Assembly (NCBI GenBank): GCA_000697335.1
Contig: JNEM01012169.1
Coordinates: 1 to 39,919 of the forward strand
Origin: Conidiobolus incongruus B7586
Taxonomy: Eukaryota; Entomophthoromycota; Entomophthoromycetes; Entomophthorales; Conidiobolaceae
Direction of reading: 5' to 3'
DNA length: 39,919 nt
Shown: positions 11,498 to 23,619 of the stretch, piece by piece
How positions within the stretch are numbered: position 1 is the stretch's first letter
Layout: each line of letters begins with the position of its first letter
Notes under the pieces: model-generated
Database searches by the model: none
Told to the model about the DNA's origin: nothing
Seen by the model: the letters and a program-made list of their open reading frames with translations, nothing else
Position numbers and translations under genes: made by a program

Positions 11498-14400
11498 ATG
11501 AAGCTGAATAATTTAATTCACTTGATTTTATCAACTTCACAAATATTAGGTTTAACTCAAGATGAAAAAAGTCAAGTTAGTTTAAAAATAAAAACGAATT
11601 GGCACCAAAATTCTTTAAGTTTAGAACTATTGTAAAGTTGATTGAAATTTTATGTGACGTCATACTAATATTATATTTAGAGAGTTATTGAGTTTTGAAG
11701 ATACCAAACAATATTACAAAAATTTAGAACTTTTATTTAATAATATTATTACTGAGACGAAAGGTGATGCGAATAGTGAAAAGAGTTACAAAACCAGTAT
11801 CAAAAGATTGCAAAAGTCTTTGAATGGCAAAAATTGGGATTTAATTAATCTGGGTTTAAGTTTGAAGTTGCCAAGCTCTAAAATTGAGACTAAGTTGAAC
11901 TATTTCGATAATTATGTCAAGCCTAATGTCGAAGATTTTGAAAATTGCAATAATTGGATTCAGTTGGGTCGTAAACAGTTTTGTAAGTTGAATGATTTTA
12001 AGCGTTGGTTGGATTCTAAGGATTTGGATAGTTTGAAGTAAGAGTTTTATATTGATTCATTGATTTAAAATTGGTAATTGATTTGAATTTTAGAAGTGAT
12101 GAATTACTTCCTTTCGATATAGTCTATCCCACTAAGGAATCGAATTCCAAACAGTTGACAGCTTTTTACTACACTAATTTTGACTCTGAATCATTCAATT
12201 TCTACACTGAATTAGTCGATTTCGTCAACTCTCAGCCTAATCTCAGTTTTGCTTTGAGATATCAACCATCTTTCCACGATCAATCAACTCGTGATAAAGT
12301 AGAATTATCTGGATATGGTGTCTATCTGGATTTAAAGAGTACTGAATATAAAGTTCAGGACGATCGTTACCAGAAACACAGTTCAAAAAGTAATTCTTTT
12401 AATTTTTTTTCTAAATAGCTCTCAATCTGATAGGTTTATTAGATACTAAAAAGTCTGACCAGAGAGGTGAATTAAGTGAAATCCCCGTGGAGTATCGAAA
12501 TATTTGGAATGAAGATTTAAAACGCTATCGATCACAAATTCAGCCTATCAAGAAATATGAGGATAGCAATTTAGAAAAATTCAACCAAAAATTCACTCAA
12601 TTGATTCAAGAATCTGAGTCACCACTCAATACTTGGGTGTATTTGTTGCAGAATTTGCCCCACCACGCTGGTACCGTGGCCAATGGTACTTTGAAAGATG
12701 ATCATTGCGATGGTATTACCCTTGGAAGAAACTTCTTCTTCCAGCAACCTATTCAGGATCAAATCTTGATTAATGGTATCGATATCGACTTATCCCAGCT
12801 AGACATCTTCAATTTCTTCAAATTTTTGAATTTGGAATTCGACACCTTTAAGCTGCTCAACGGTTTGAACATATCCAATGCAGAAGCTTTGAAGTTATTA
12901 CTTGGAAGCTCCGAGCCTGCCGAAGAAGCTACTAACGAATCGAAATCCACTTGGGAGAATGTATTCGACGTTCGCGACAAATTTGATGGTGAAAATTCCA
13001 ATGTAGTCATTTGGCTTAACGATATCGAGAAGGATGATACTTACGAAGATTGGTCTTCCGACATATCCAGCGTAAATCACTTTATTTATTATATTTTGGC
13101 AGTATTTAAAGCACAATCCTATCTAGTTAAACACTTATATGTACGGATACTTGCCCCAAACTAGAAAAAATTTTGCGAATGCAATGTTCCCTTTAAATTT
13201 GAACGATATCAAAGGTTTGAATACTTTGGTTAAAAAGTTAATCGAATTTAGTTCGAATCCAGTTCCTATCAGATTTGGTTTCGTTACTTTGTTGGATGGT
13301 GATCAAGATAGCAAAAGTAATCGATCGTTAATTGATTATGACAGTATTGATATATTCATAGTTGTTGATTTTAGAAGTTGCCAATTTAGTCCATTATTTA
13401 TTCAATCATTTGACCAGAGACGACTTGAAGCACTATTTAAAGAATGTAGGTTTATATTCTTTATCTATTATTACAATTTTATTAATTTTAACTAGGTTCT
13501 TGAAACCGCATCGGATCAAGATGCTACAATCGTCGACGCATTTAAGAAACATTATGCCAAATTGAAGAAAAGCCATTCCGATTTGGAACTCGACTTCGAA
13601 GATATTTTATCACTTGATAATTCTCAATACATCGCCCCAACTGTCAAGTACTCCCACAGACTGCAATTATCAACCGATGAAGATTTGTTGTTTATGAATG
13701 GTAAACGAATAAATTATGAAGGAGTAAGTTTAATTTTGATTACAATCACAGTTATATTAATTATAAAAGTAGAACTTCCAAAAACCTTTAATTCAAAACT
13801 TATTTGAACAAATACCTATTATCTTCAAATGGGTAATGTTTCATTCAATTTCAATGATTCTATCTGTTAATTGATTTATAGGCTTCCAACGGTGATATCG
13901 ATTCTGATACCAATATTTATAACTATTGGCTGGATCAATCTCCAGTATTAGCTAGCTACAACCCTCTTTTAAGCGAAGACAGATTTGACAATTTGGATTT
14001 GATTCATTGGATTCAATCTACCCATGATCACAACCTCTTAAATGATTTCAAATTCATTCAGTCGGAAACTACAGAAGATCCATTGACTACTCTTTGGATT
14101 GTTGGTAATTTCGAGGGTGACAAGTTAGAGTTGTTGGCTAATGCCGTTGAATACTTAGTACATTTTAATTAGTTCATAGATATTATCAATATCTAATATT
14201 ATTCATTTATTAGAAATCCAACTCCAACGTTCGACTTAGTTTCGTCCCAACCAACTTGAAATCCGAAACGTTCAAATTGGTTTACAATTTACTCTCAAAT
14301 GCTGACCAATTGAAAGATTTACCTACATCTGTCGAAGTTTTACAAAAGTTCAAATTCAACAAATCACCCTCCAAATCCGAAATCCAAAATTATTTCAAAT

Positions 14401-16793
14401 TGGTTCACGACCATTTCGATGCAATCGTTGATTTGGATCTTAATAATAATGATGATATTCAAGTGATTATTGGCACAAAACTTTTGAAGATTTCACCTAA
14501 CGAGTTCCAGTTCATTCACTTCAAATCAATAGTGGATTATTACAAAGATAAGTATCAGGCCAATTTGATCAAGAGAATCGGATCCAATTTAGAGAATTTC
14601 AGTAATTTGAATAAGTAGCTAACAATTCAATTAATATATATATATATATGTTCATTTCATTAACTTTGTTGTAGAATGGATCAAGCCAATATCCTGATTC
14701 AAATTGAATCCATTTTGAACTATAATCAAAATACCCACCAAAGTCTCGTCAGATTTGGTAAATTCGACGGCGAAAGGAGTAAATTACCTGATATTAATAG
14801 ACCCGAATGCCAGTTGAAACTTGTTGAAAATCAAACTGACGAGCCCATATGGGCCAATATTGAATTCATTTTGGATCCTTTGGGCGAAAACGCTGCCAAA
14901 TGGTCTTCCATTTTGAGTGTAAGTCTTTCAACTAATAATTTTCCAATGGCATTGATTGATAACTGGTTTTTAGACCATTCAACACTTCAAAGGAGTTCAA
15001 TTAAAGGGATTTTTGTCACCTAATTCAGGCGCTAGCGAATTTAAGAAAACTCATTTGAATCGATTTTATAGATTTTTATTGCCAATTCAGCTCAAATTTG
15101 ATGAAAACGGGTAATTCCATTCTTCATTTATTTCAGCTTTAATCTAAATTGTTTTTTAGGCATTTAAAATCTCCTAAAATTGAATTTTCTGATTTGCCCC
15201 AAACTGTTTTATTGACTTTGGGCTTGGATACAGTTACTTCGTGGGTAGTTTCTGCATCGGATTCACCTCACGATTTGGATAATCTCAAGCTTTCTTCACT
15301 TCCATCCTCTGGCACGCATCCCGAATTTGAATTAAAACACCTTTTAATTGAAGGTCACTGTACCGATATGGATCGCCGGCCACCCCGCGGTCTCGAATTC
15401 AATCTTGGCAATAAGCACAATCCCAACATCGTCGACACTATCGTGATGGCCAATTTGGGTTACTTCCAGTTCAAAGCCAATCCAGGCGTTTGGGAAATGC
15501 GCATTCGCCCTGGCAAGAGTGATCAGGTTTATGAAATCGTCAATATCGGTGACCAAGGTCACGCTAAGAGCGGCAAGTATGTCGATGAGCGCCGTACCCT
15601 TGTTTTGGATAGCTTAAGTGGTATTACCCTCTTCCCGAAGGTCAAGAAGAAGAAGGGCATGGAGGATGTCAATTTGTTAGACGATAGTGAAGATGAGGAG
15701 AAGCCTAAGAAGGATAGACTCTGGAATAATTTGTTTGGAAGGTAATACATATCCATAATTACACATAAAAACATTCGCTCATATATATTATTTCATTAGC
15801 TCTAAGCCTTCAAAAGCTGCCTCAACTACACCCAATCCTCATGGCGATATCAACGTATTTACAGTTGCTTCGGGACATCTTTACGAACGCTTCCTATCCG
15901 TCATGGTCGCTAGCGTTATGAAGAATACCGATCGCAAGGTTAAATTCTGGTTTATTGAGAATTTCTTATCTCCATCATTCAAAGTAATTACATTTAAATC
16001 AACTATTCAGTCAATATATTAATTAGTATTTTAGAAATTCATTCCCAAATTGAGTCAACGTTACAACTTCACCTACCAAATGGTCACTTATCAGTGGCCC
16101 CACTGGCTCAACTTGCCATCCGAAAAGCAGCGCATTATCTGGGGGTACAAGATCCTTTTCCTCGATGTGCTTTTCCCACTTGATTTGGACAAGGTTATCT
16201 TCGTTGATGCTGACCAATCTGTCAGAGCTGATCTTGGTGAATTGGTAGATATGGATCTTGAAGGAAAACCCTATGGTTATGTACCCTTCTGCACGAGTCG
16301 TGAATCGATGAAGGGATACCGCTTCTGGGAACAAGGTTACTGGAAGTCCCACCTCGATGGCAAGCCCTACCATATCTCAGCGTTGTATGTCGTCGATCTC
16401 AAGCGTTTCCGCTCCCAAGCTGCCGGTGATATCCTTCGTCACCATTACCAGATGCTTTCACAAGATCCCAACTCTCTTGCTAACCTAGACCAGGATTTAC
16501 CCAATCATCTCCAGCACGAGCTTCCCATCTTCAGCCTCCCTCAAGATTGGCTCTGGTGTGAAACCTGGTGTGACGATGCCAGTCTCAAGACCGCCAAGAC
16601 CATCGATCTGTGCAACAACCCAGAGACTAAGGAACCCAAACTCGATCGTGCCCGTCGTATCCTCCCAGAATGGCAAGTTTTGGACGAAGAGGTTCGCGCA
16701 CTTGACGACGATGTCCAAGACACTAAAGATGATCAATCCACTAAGCCATCCAAGCAGGACGAAGATCAATCTGCAGAGGATGAAGAGTTGTAG
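11498..16793 (+). CDS. UGGT: UDP-glucose:glycoprotein glucosyltransferase
   Basis: ER-lumen folding sensor that re-glucosylates N-glycans of misfolded glycoproteins so that they re-enter the calnexin cycle. Fifteen exons: 11498-11631, 11681-12037, 12094-12389, 12419-13071, 13127-13316, 13375-13445, 13496-13723, 13773-13832, 13882-14157, 14214-14614, 14675-14918, 14974-15110, 15160-15741, 15800-15983, 16035-16793. They sum to 4572 nt (1523 aa), the usual length for the family. The start gives a signal peptide ([18 protein letters not shown]). Residues about 30-1200 form the thioredoxin-like and beta-sandwich sensor. From about 1223 the GT24 catalytic domain is unmistakable ([33 protein letters not shown]), with the metal-binding DAD of FVDADQ at about 1329-1331. 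The protein ends in an acidic tail and DEEL, an ER-retrieval-like signal. Intron 1 carries a CRE-like TGACGTCA. The exon 5/6 junction is the least certain, because a second donor at 13342-13344 would also keep the frame. Confidence 0.95.
11655..11662. promoter_or_regulatory. Palindromic TGACGTCA (CRE/bZIP-type) in UGGT intron 1
   Basis: A perfect eight-base palindrome bound by ATF/CREB-type bZIP proteins, located in the first intron about 155 bp after the start codon. UGGT is a known unfolded-protein-response target in other eukaryotes, where bZIP factors recognise TGACGT-core sites. A role here is inference. The site also overlaps the likely branch-point side of a 49-nt intron. Confidence 0.35.
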
Positions 16794-17163
16794 ACTTAGT
16801 TCATTGATTATTGCTACTAGAACCATTAAAATTTTTGATTGATATAATTTTAATTTTGAAATAACTAAATTATCTTTTTATTTTATTACTAATATTAGAA
16901 TTTTATTAATATAAATATAAATATTAATTATGAAGAATAATTTATATAGTTAGTTGTTGAATTAAATTATATTCTAAATCATTTTATTCAGTTTTTCAAG
17001 TGATTAATGTTGGATTTAGATTATATTTTTGAAATTAAAAATATATTTTAATTAATTTAAAAATTCAAAAACATAATATCAATATAATGAAATTTTATTA
17101 TACAATCGCCAAAAAATTTAATTCTATATTAACCTTCTTTTATATATTATACTGTCCAGGAAA
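16794..17163. other. Convergent intergenic region
   Basis: A/T-rich spacer between the 3' ends of UGGT (plus) and the lysine-rich protein gene (minus); it presumably holds both polyadenylation regions. Nothing else seen. Confidence 0.55.
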
Positions 17164-17490
17164 TTATTTAGTAAATAATGGTTTATAAGTCTTTTTACCA
17201 AACATTAAATCGACATAATCTTTCTTGGGCTTTTCTTCCTCCTTCTCTTGCACTTGATGCTCCTCATGTAAACTTTTTACTTTAGGAGTCGCTAATTCGC
17301 CAGCAAACTGTTTAAGTTTATCTTTGTCAACTTTAATCTTATTTTCACCCTTAGATATCGTTTTATTCTTGACTTTTAAATCGTCATCATCTTTGTTAGC
17401 GCTGGAATCGCTTTTGAAAGATTTTTTCAACTTGATTTGTTCTTTTTCTTTGCGTGTGGGTCTTTTGAAATTTTTGGAAGATTTGCCCAT
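17164..17490 (-). CDS. Small lysine-rich protein, hypothetical
   Basis: A 108-aa single-exon protein beginning MGKSSKNFKRPTRKEKEQIK. I cannot assign a family. It is strongly basic at the N-terminus (many KKS, RK and KK pairs that could act as nuclear or nucleolar targeting). It has an acidic patch (KDDDD, about 33-37), a likely helical Glu/Lys stretch near 80-90, and a C-terminal motif DYVDLMFGKKTYKPLF that looks conserved rather than random. The composition suggests a nucleolar or RNA-associated protein, which is inference only. Exon-like base composition supports coding. It is tail-to-tail with UGGT. Confidence 0.7.
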   Translation of the reverse strand: MGKSSKNFKRPTRKEKEQIKLKKSFKSDSSANKDDDDLKVKNKTISKGENKIKVDKDKLKQFAGELATPKVKSLHEEHQVQEKEEEKPKKDYVDLMFGKKTYKPLFTK

Positions 17491-18605
17491 TGTTGACAGG
17501 TATTAAATCGATTAGTAACTTTGAAATAGAATTTAAGTATGTTGCCCGAATTATGAAATTTGTAATTTAACGGGAAGTAGGTAGAGTTGAAATTATGGGA
17601 ATATGATATTGGATAAATGTCTTATTTTATTTTAGTGTGTCTGATTAACTTGTGATCATAATTTAAGTATTTATTGATACCAAAATTTAATTAAATATTT
17701 TTTGAATAAATTGCATTGATAAAACTTATTTTTAACTATATAATAAAGGCGTATGATTATTTAATTTCATTTAAGAGTTTTTTCTATTTTTTATACAGAT
17801 GGTTATTTTATGAATTTTAATATTTAAGGAAGACGGTTAATTTAATATATTTTAAGGTCCTCTAATCCTCTTAAAACCTGAATCAGAAAGTATATAAAAT
17901 GAATTTTGATTATTCTAAATTTATTAATATATTGATTTCATTTTAATTACTTTAATTAGACAACTTTACCATTATAAATAAATTAAATTTATTTTTTTTA
18001 TCTTTGATAATTAATAATACTAGAGAAAATTGTACAAGCAAATTATAATAATTTCATCAATCAAACAATTCAACGCAAGATAAATTTAATTCATTTATTC
18101 CACCTTGCCCAGTATTGGTTATTGATCTTTTTGGGAAAATAATTCCAAATTATAGAAATATTATAAGAACATAATTTTTCATAGAATCAATTAATAATTG
18201 TTAACCATGGCTGTTTTTTGGATGATGTTTCGAATTAATATAATATTAATTTCAGTTTAAATCTATATCTCTTGCTCGATAAATATTTTACACAATACAG
18301 CTGTAATTTACAATCTTTACATATTTTGAGTTACTATATTCAATAAATTGATAACAAAATCATTATAAAATTATATAGCATCATAAAAGTTTTCTAATAT
18401 AATTGCCATGGTAGCTATATTATTATACCAATAAACAAATAACAAATATATTGCAATCAATATCTTATTATTATTGAATTTAATGGTAATATAAAACCAA
18501 TAATTATTGGATATGTGTAAACTCTTATACATTGTTTGTCTAATCAAAAAATAAAAATGTTATTTCATAATATTGGGAATCCTGAAAAAAATCATAATTA
18601 AAAAC
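17491..18605. other. AT-rich intergenic DNA
   Basis: Upstream region of the lysine-rich protein gene followed by A/T-rich sequence with no coding-like frame. Nothing else recognised. Confidence 0.6.
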
Positions 18606-18677
18606 TAGAAGCGAGTGGTCTCGATCCTCTGTCCTCAGGGTTGTGAGCCCCGCGTACTTCCTCTGCACTATTCTGCT
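18606..18677 (-). pseudogene. Degenerate initiator tRNA-Met copy, anticodon CAC
   Basis: Read on the minus strand this is a 72-nt relative of the intact initiator tRNA at 8391-8462, exactly the same length and alignable end to end without gaps. The A-box region (GTGCAGAGGAAG), the anticodon stem (CGGGG/CCCTG) and the T-loop core (GGATCGAGACC) are kept. The acceptor stem has at least three mismatches and the T stem one. The anticodon CAT has become CAC. A five-T run directly follows, as in the intact gene. It is probably a decayed gene copy, though both internal promoter boxes remain close to consensus. Confidence 0.85.
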
Positions 18678-20722
18678 TTAAATTTATCATGATTTTCTTT
18701 AATCCTGATCTTCAATTTCCAAACATTAATTCTTTTAATTCATCATTATTTCTTATATTTCCAAATACCTCATACTATTTTATTTCACTATCCCATAAAT
18801 ATCTATATTTGTATTGATTATAAATATAGGTTCAAATAATGCTTGAATCTCAATAATTCAAATTCCAGATTGTTATGAATTAAAAATTCAATAATTAATT
18901 ATAAATATAATAATTCCAGAGGCAGATTCAATTTATTTAGTAATTTTCATGTACTTCCTATATTATATTAATCAAACCATACAAATCTAATTCCAGCTGA
19001 TTAGGAAAGTTTATACAAATCCCCACTAAATCAAGGCAAAATCTCTCGACTATTTGAACCATTCGGTTCAATTCAACAACTACAAACCTGATACAATGAA
19101 AATTTTGACAAAGTGCTCAATCTTTGTTTTATTCAATTTCAAAATTGATTACAATTTATTTATTGTTTAATCTATTTAAATTATGTCAAAATTATGAGAG
19201 GTTGTTGGGAAATGCTAAGATGTTGAAGGAGTTTAAAGATTAGTGCAAAGATAAGAATATTAGTGATAAGGAGTTTAAGGGTTTGAAAGTTTGAAAATCG
19301 TAGTTATAATAAAACTTTATTATTTTAGAAAAGATTGGCTCTCGCTAAAGATTTTTATTATCTCAATTTGGCAAAATTAGTCACATTATATATACTACGA
19401 AGAATACTCAGATAAATTCATTACAATATATTCATAATACAAAACTGATTATAATTAATTGTTTAGCGTTATATTAGATTTTCATCCCTTCAGAGCATTG
19501 ATCAAATTTCCCAATATTTGAACAAGAATCAATTCGTTCATTTAAATGGTACCAATACGGATTTCCACCAATGAGTCAGCTGAATATTAAAAATCATCTA
19601 ATGCCTATAAGTGTAATATATTAAGAAGTAATTATGACCATACTATTGATTGATTAGGTCATATATATTGCTTTAGATAAGCTAGAATTTCAATTTTATG
19701 AAAGATACTTACCTGATTTTATTGTTCAATTGAATATTGATAAAACTTTCAAAAGGAATTATAAGAAATTTATCAATTCTACATCAGCTAAAGATAAATC
19801 TAATTCTAGCATATTAAATTTCAAATATTGAAGATATTATTAATAGAATAACGCTTTTATATAATTATATTTTTTTATCTGATATAGTTGATGTAATTGA
19901 ATATTATCATATATTAAATATTTGAAAAAATATTGATAAAAACTATAAACCCTTCAAAACTATCACTCTATCATGCCTATTTGATTAAATATCAAACTTG
20001 TTTTTTATGTTCATTAATTGTCAATCCAATTAATCACATTTTTAATGGATGATTTTCATAATTTTATATCCTACGCATTAGTTTGGTTTTTACTGACATA
20101 TTTATAAAAGTGAATAATATAACATTAATATCTGATTAATTTATATAATAGTCAAATACTTGAGAGTTAAATTGGTATTTTATTTAAATGTACGAATAAC
20201 TTCAATATTATAATTATATTTCATCAGCTCTATAATTTAAACTTACTTGCTAGAATAATTTGGTTAAATAGTGTTCTTATGATAGATTTCTGGATAAATA
20301 TTCAATACATAAATCACTTGATTTTTGGTAATTCTGTTCGTTTGTCCACAGTCATATCAAGTTTCCACACTATGCAAATCTGTATAAATCGTAAATTTTG
20401 ATAAAATTCTAGATATTAACGGATTTATTTCGAGTTAGTTTATTTGAGGATAAATAAAAGTCCAATCAATGTAGAATAAAAGGAATTCAAATGGAAATAT
20501 CATATGACATTACTGAGGATAAAAATCCAATTAATTAAATTGAGAACCTGAGTTAAAATCAAACCATTTTTCGTATACGTCAATTACAAAACAATTTACA
20601 TTCATCCACTTAAATTTAGACAGTTGATTTAGTATAAATATCGAATTCAAGTCACAATTTCAACCTTTAATATTATGTTTATTTTACTAAAAGTGACTTT
20701 TTAATTGATTATATAATATAAA
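18678..20722. other. Gene-poor region with a possible decayed gene
   Basis: Mostly A/T-rich. Between about 19190 and 19840 on the plus strand there are short blocks that look coding in composition and codon pattern: 19198-19246 (reading like RLLGNAKMLKEFKD), a block near 19325-19375 (KRLALAKDFYYLNLAKLV) and an open stretch ending near 19830 (DKLEFQFYERYLPDFIVQLN). They do not join into a gene by plausible short introns and I recognise no family. I read them as a possible remnant of a host gene, at low confidence. The final 200 bp is the promoter side of the glutaryl-CoA dehydrogenase gene. Confidence 0.4.
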
Positions 20723-22211
20723 ATGAGCTTGAGATATATATTAAAATCTAGCCAACCTTTGAAAGGTTGGGGTCAAAGAAATTTTTCAGGTAGGTTAATG
20801 TCAATATTGGATATTGTTTTAAAGTATTGATTTTCGATTTATATAAGCTGCTGCCATTATAAAGGGGCCTTCAGGTAATAATAAGGAGGTTATTATATTA
20901 AATTAGATAAACTAATTTCATCAATTTTAGGATTTGTTAAATATGATTGGCAAGATCCCTTAAATTTAGAATCTCAATTGACAGAAGATGAAATAATGAT
21001 GAGAGATACTGCTAATAACTACTGCCAATCGAAACTGTTGCCCCGTGTTACCAAAGCTTTCCGTACTGAGACCTTCGATCGCGAAATCATGAGCGAAATG
21101 GGTGAGTTGGGCCTTTTGGGCTGTACCATTAAGACTCATGGCCTTCCTGGTGTCTCTACCACCGCCTATGGTTTGATTGCCAGAGAAGTCGAAAGAGTTG
21201 ACAGTGGTTACCGTTCTGCAATGAGTGTTCAATCCTCTCTCGTTATGTTCCCAATCAGTGCTTTTGGCTCTGAAGCTCAAAAGGATAAGTACTTGCCTAA
21301 GCTCGGTAGAGGTGAGCTGGTTGGTTGCTTTGGTTTGACTGAACCCAACCATGGCTCAGATCCCGCCAGCATGGAAACTCGTGCCAAGAAGGTTGACGGT
21401 GGTTACCTCCTCAACGGTTCCAAGACATGGATCACTAACGCTCCAATTGCTGACGTATTCGTTGTCTGGGCCAAGAACGAAGAGGGCAAAATCAGAGGTT
21501 TTATCCTCGAGAAGGGCATGAAGGGATTGGCAGCTCCTGCCATTGAAGGCAAGTTCTCCCTACGTTCCTCCATCACCGGTATGATTCTCATGGATGACGT
21601 ATTCGTTCCTGAGGAAAATATGTTCCCTGAAGTATCTGGATTGAAAGGACCTTTCAGCTGTTTGAATAATGCTAGATTAGGTATTGCTTGGGGTGCTCTT
21701 GGTGCTGCTGAAGCTTGTTTGGCTCAAGCTAGAGATTATACTCTCAATAGGTAATACATTTTGTATGTTTGATGAAATGTTGATTTTAATTTAAATTTAT
21801 AGAAAACAATTTGGTGTACCTTTAGCTCGCTTCCAATTAATTCAAAAGAAGATGGCTGATGCTAATGCTGAGGTAGTTATAATTTCTATTTTTTTATTCC
21901 AATATATTTATCTCAATTCATAGATTGCTATCGGTCTTCAAGCCTGTCTCCAAGTATCCCGTCTCAAGGACGAAGGCAAACTCGCTCCTGAAATGATCTC
22001 CCTCATCAAGAGAAATTCATGTGGTAAGGCCCTTGATATCGCTCGCCAATGCCGTGACATGCTCGGTGGTAACGGTATCAGCGACGAATACCATATTATT
22101 CGCCACGTCCTTAACTTGGAATCCGTCAATACCTATGAAGGTACACACGATGTCCACGCCCTTATCCTCGGTAGAGCTATTACAGGATTATCTGCTTTCG
22201 AAGCTAAATAA
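20723..22211 (+). CDS. GCDH: Glutaryl-CoA dehydrogenase, mitochondrial
   Basis: FAD-dependent acyl-CoA dehydrogenase that oxidatively decarboxylates glutaryl-CoA to crotonyl-CoA in lysine and tryptophan breakdown in the mitochondrial matrix. Five exons: 20723-20789, 20848-20874, 20931-21750, 21803-21872, 21924-22211, giving 1272 nt (423 aa), close to human GCDH. The first exon encodes a basic amphipathic presequence ([19 protein letters not shown]). Family signatures: [34 protein letters not shown] (flavin and substrate loop), [16 protein letters not shown], and [20 protein letters not shown] with the catalytic base Glu at about residue 400. Exon 2 is only 27 nt and a multiple of three, so skipping it would keep the frame and remove nine residues at the end of the presequence. 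A 9-bp perfect inverted repeat lies in exon 1. Confidence 0.95.
20752..20770 (+). repeat. Perfect inverted repeat in GCDH exon 1
   Basis: ccaaccttt-g-aaaggttgg, nine-base arms around one base, beginning about 30 nt after the start codon. In mRNA it could form a compact hairpin just downstream of the start; with a one-base centre the inner pairs would have to open to make a loop. Confidence 0.6.
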
Positions 22212-22620
22212 TTTAATATTTAAAACAAAGACAATATAATCAATTATTAACACAGATTTATAATGAATATTTTATTTTTTTTTCTTTGAACAATTCCACT
22301 TATTATCATAATTTTAAATATATATATTTAGGTATAATTTCAATTCAATAATATATTATAAAAAATTAATAGATTTAAATATAATATTGAAAAAAAATTA
22401 TTAATATATTTTGAAATATTAAAGTATGCTCAATCAAATAAATCATATTGACAAATATTCATTAGTCAAGTTAAAAAAAATATAAATATATAATAACAAT
22501 TATTTAATATGAAATAAATTTTATTATTTCAAAGTTGCTAAAACATTGAAAAGTGTAATTAATGTTGAATCAAATATATTGAAAATTAATTCAAAAATTA
22601 TGTTTTTTGCCCACATAAAA
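22212..22620. other. AT-rich intergenic DNA downstream of GCDH
   Basis: GCDH 3' untranslated region followed by A/T-rich sequence. Nothing recognised. Confidence 0.6.
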
Positions 22621-22689
22621 TAGCAGCTAGGTTTTGATTTGCGATCTGAGCATTATGAGGCCAGCGCGCTTCCTCTTCTCTCCGCCACT
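22621..22689 (-). pseudogene. Degenerate initiator tRNA-Met copy, anticodon CAT retained
   Basis: On the minus strand, 69 nt align to the intact initiator tRNA at 8391-8462. The 3' acceptor end GCTGCTA, the block AGAGGAAGCGCGC and the anticodon loop CTCATAA are identical. The 5' acceptor strand (AGTGGCG) and the anticodon and T stems are badly damaged, and about three bases are missing in the T-arm/acceptor part. TTTT follows directly. It is more decayed than the copy at 18606 and unlikely to fold as a working tRNA. Confidence 0.75.
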
Positions 22690-23619
22690 TTAAACGGACT
22701 CAAATCAAATCCATCATAATGATTATATATGAAATCAAATAAAAATATTTTATTCATTTGATCACTATTTTTCCAATATTTTATATATTAATTTGTCATT
22801 TTTTATTTTAATAATATATATATTTATTATTAAATATACTATATCTCCTTAAATTTAAAATGTTAACTGACTCATTAATATTTAAATATTTTCGAACTGA
22901 AATTTTTTTTTGAAATTCATTTTGTCTATTAATTCGGGTTTTAATACTAGATTATATAAGCAAATAAAACTAATTCATTGAATATATTCACCAATTTGAA
23001 ATTAGTGATATATATTTTAAAATATATTGAATCAGTCCTAATTAATATTATTTAATTTGAATAGTCTTTTAACTATAATCATTCCTAATAGTTCAAAATC
23101 TTTGATAACAAGTGTGTGATAACGATATCACAAAAATATTAGTGTCTGTAAAAATAATATTTAAAATTGATGAAAATTAATTATTTGCCTATAAACATCA
23201 ATCTAATATACTTTATATTGCTTCATTATGCTAAACATAATACAAATAATTATAGTTTAAAATATTAATGATGCCAAAATGGATTCAAAATTATAATAAG
23301 ATTGAATGTTATCATGTATTGTTTTTACATTGATTAAACTGTTGAAGATATAATGTTAATATGATTCAAAATAATTCCATTATAATTCATCATGCTGTTG
23401 ATTTGAATATATTTATATTCTATTACAAACTCTAATTGATCTTACAATGTCAGCATTTTAAAATATTGTGAAATTTCATCCGACATTGCTGGTTTATTAA
23501 AGGAAATTCAATTATTTACACTTTTATTAAAATTACATTACAAGAAGAATAATAAAAATCAAAGTATTAAATTAAATTTTAATGACACGCATTTTAATAA
23601 AAATTAAAAATTATAATTA

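Noticed and set aside
13343-13374. A 32-nt intron in UGGT between exons 5 and 6 using the donor gtattg.
   Set aside because: The donor at 13317 (gtaatc) gives a 58-nt intron of normal size, has a better consensus and keeps the same frame.
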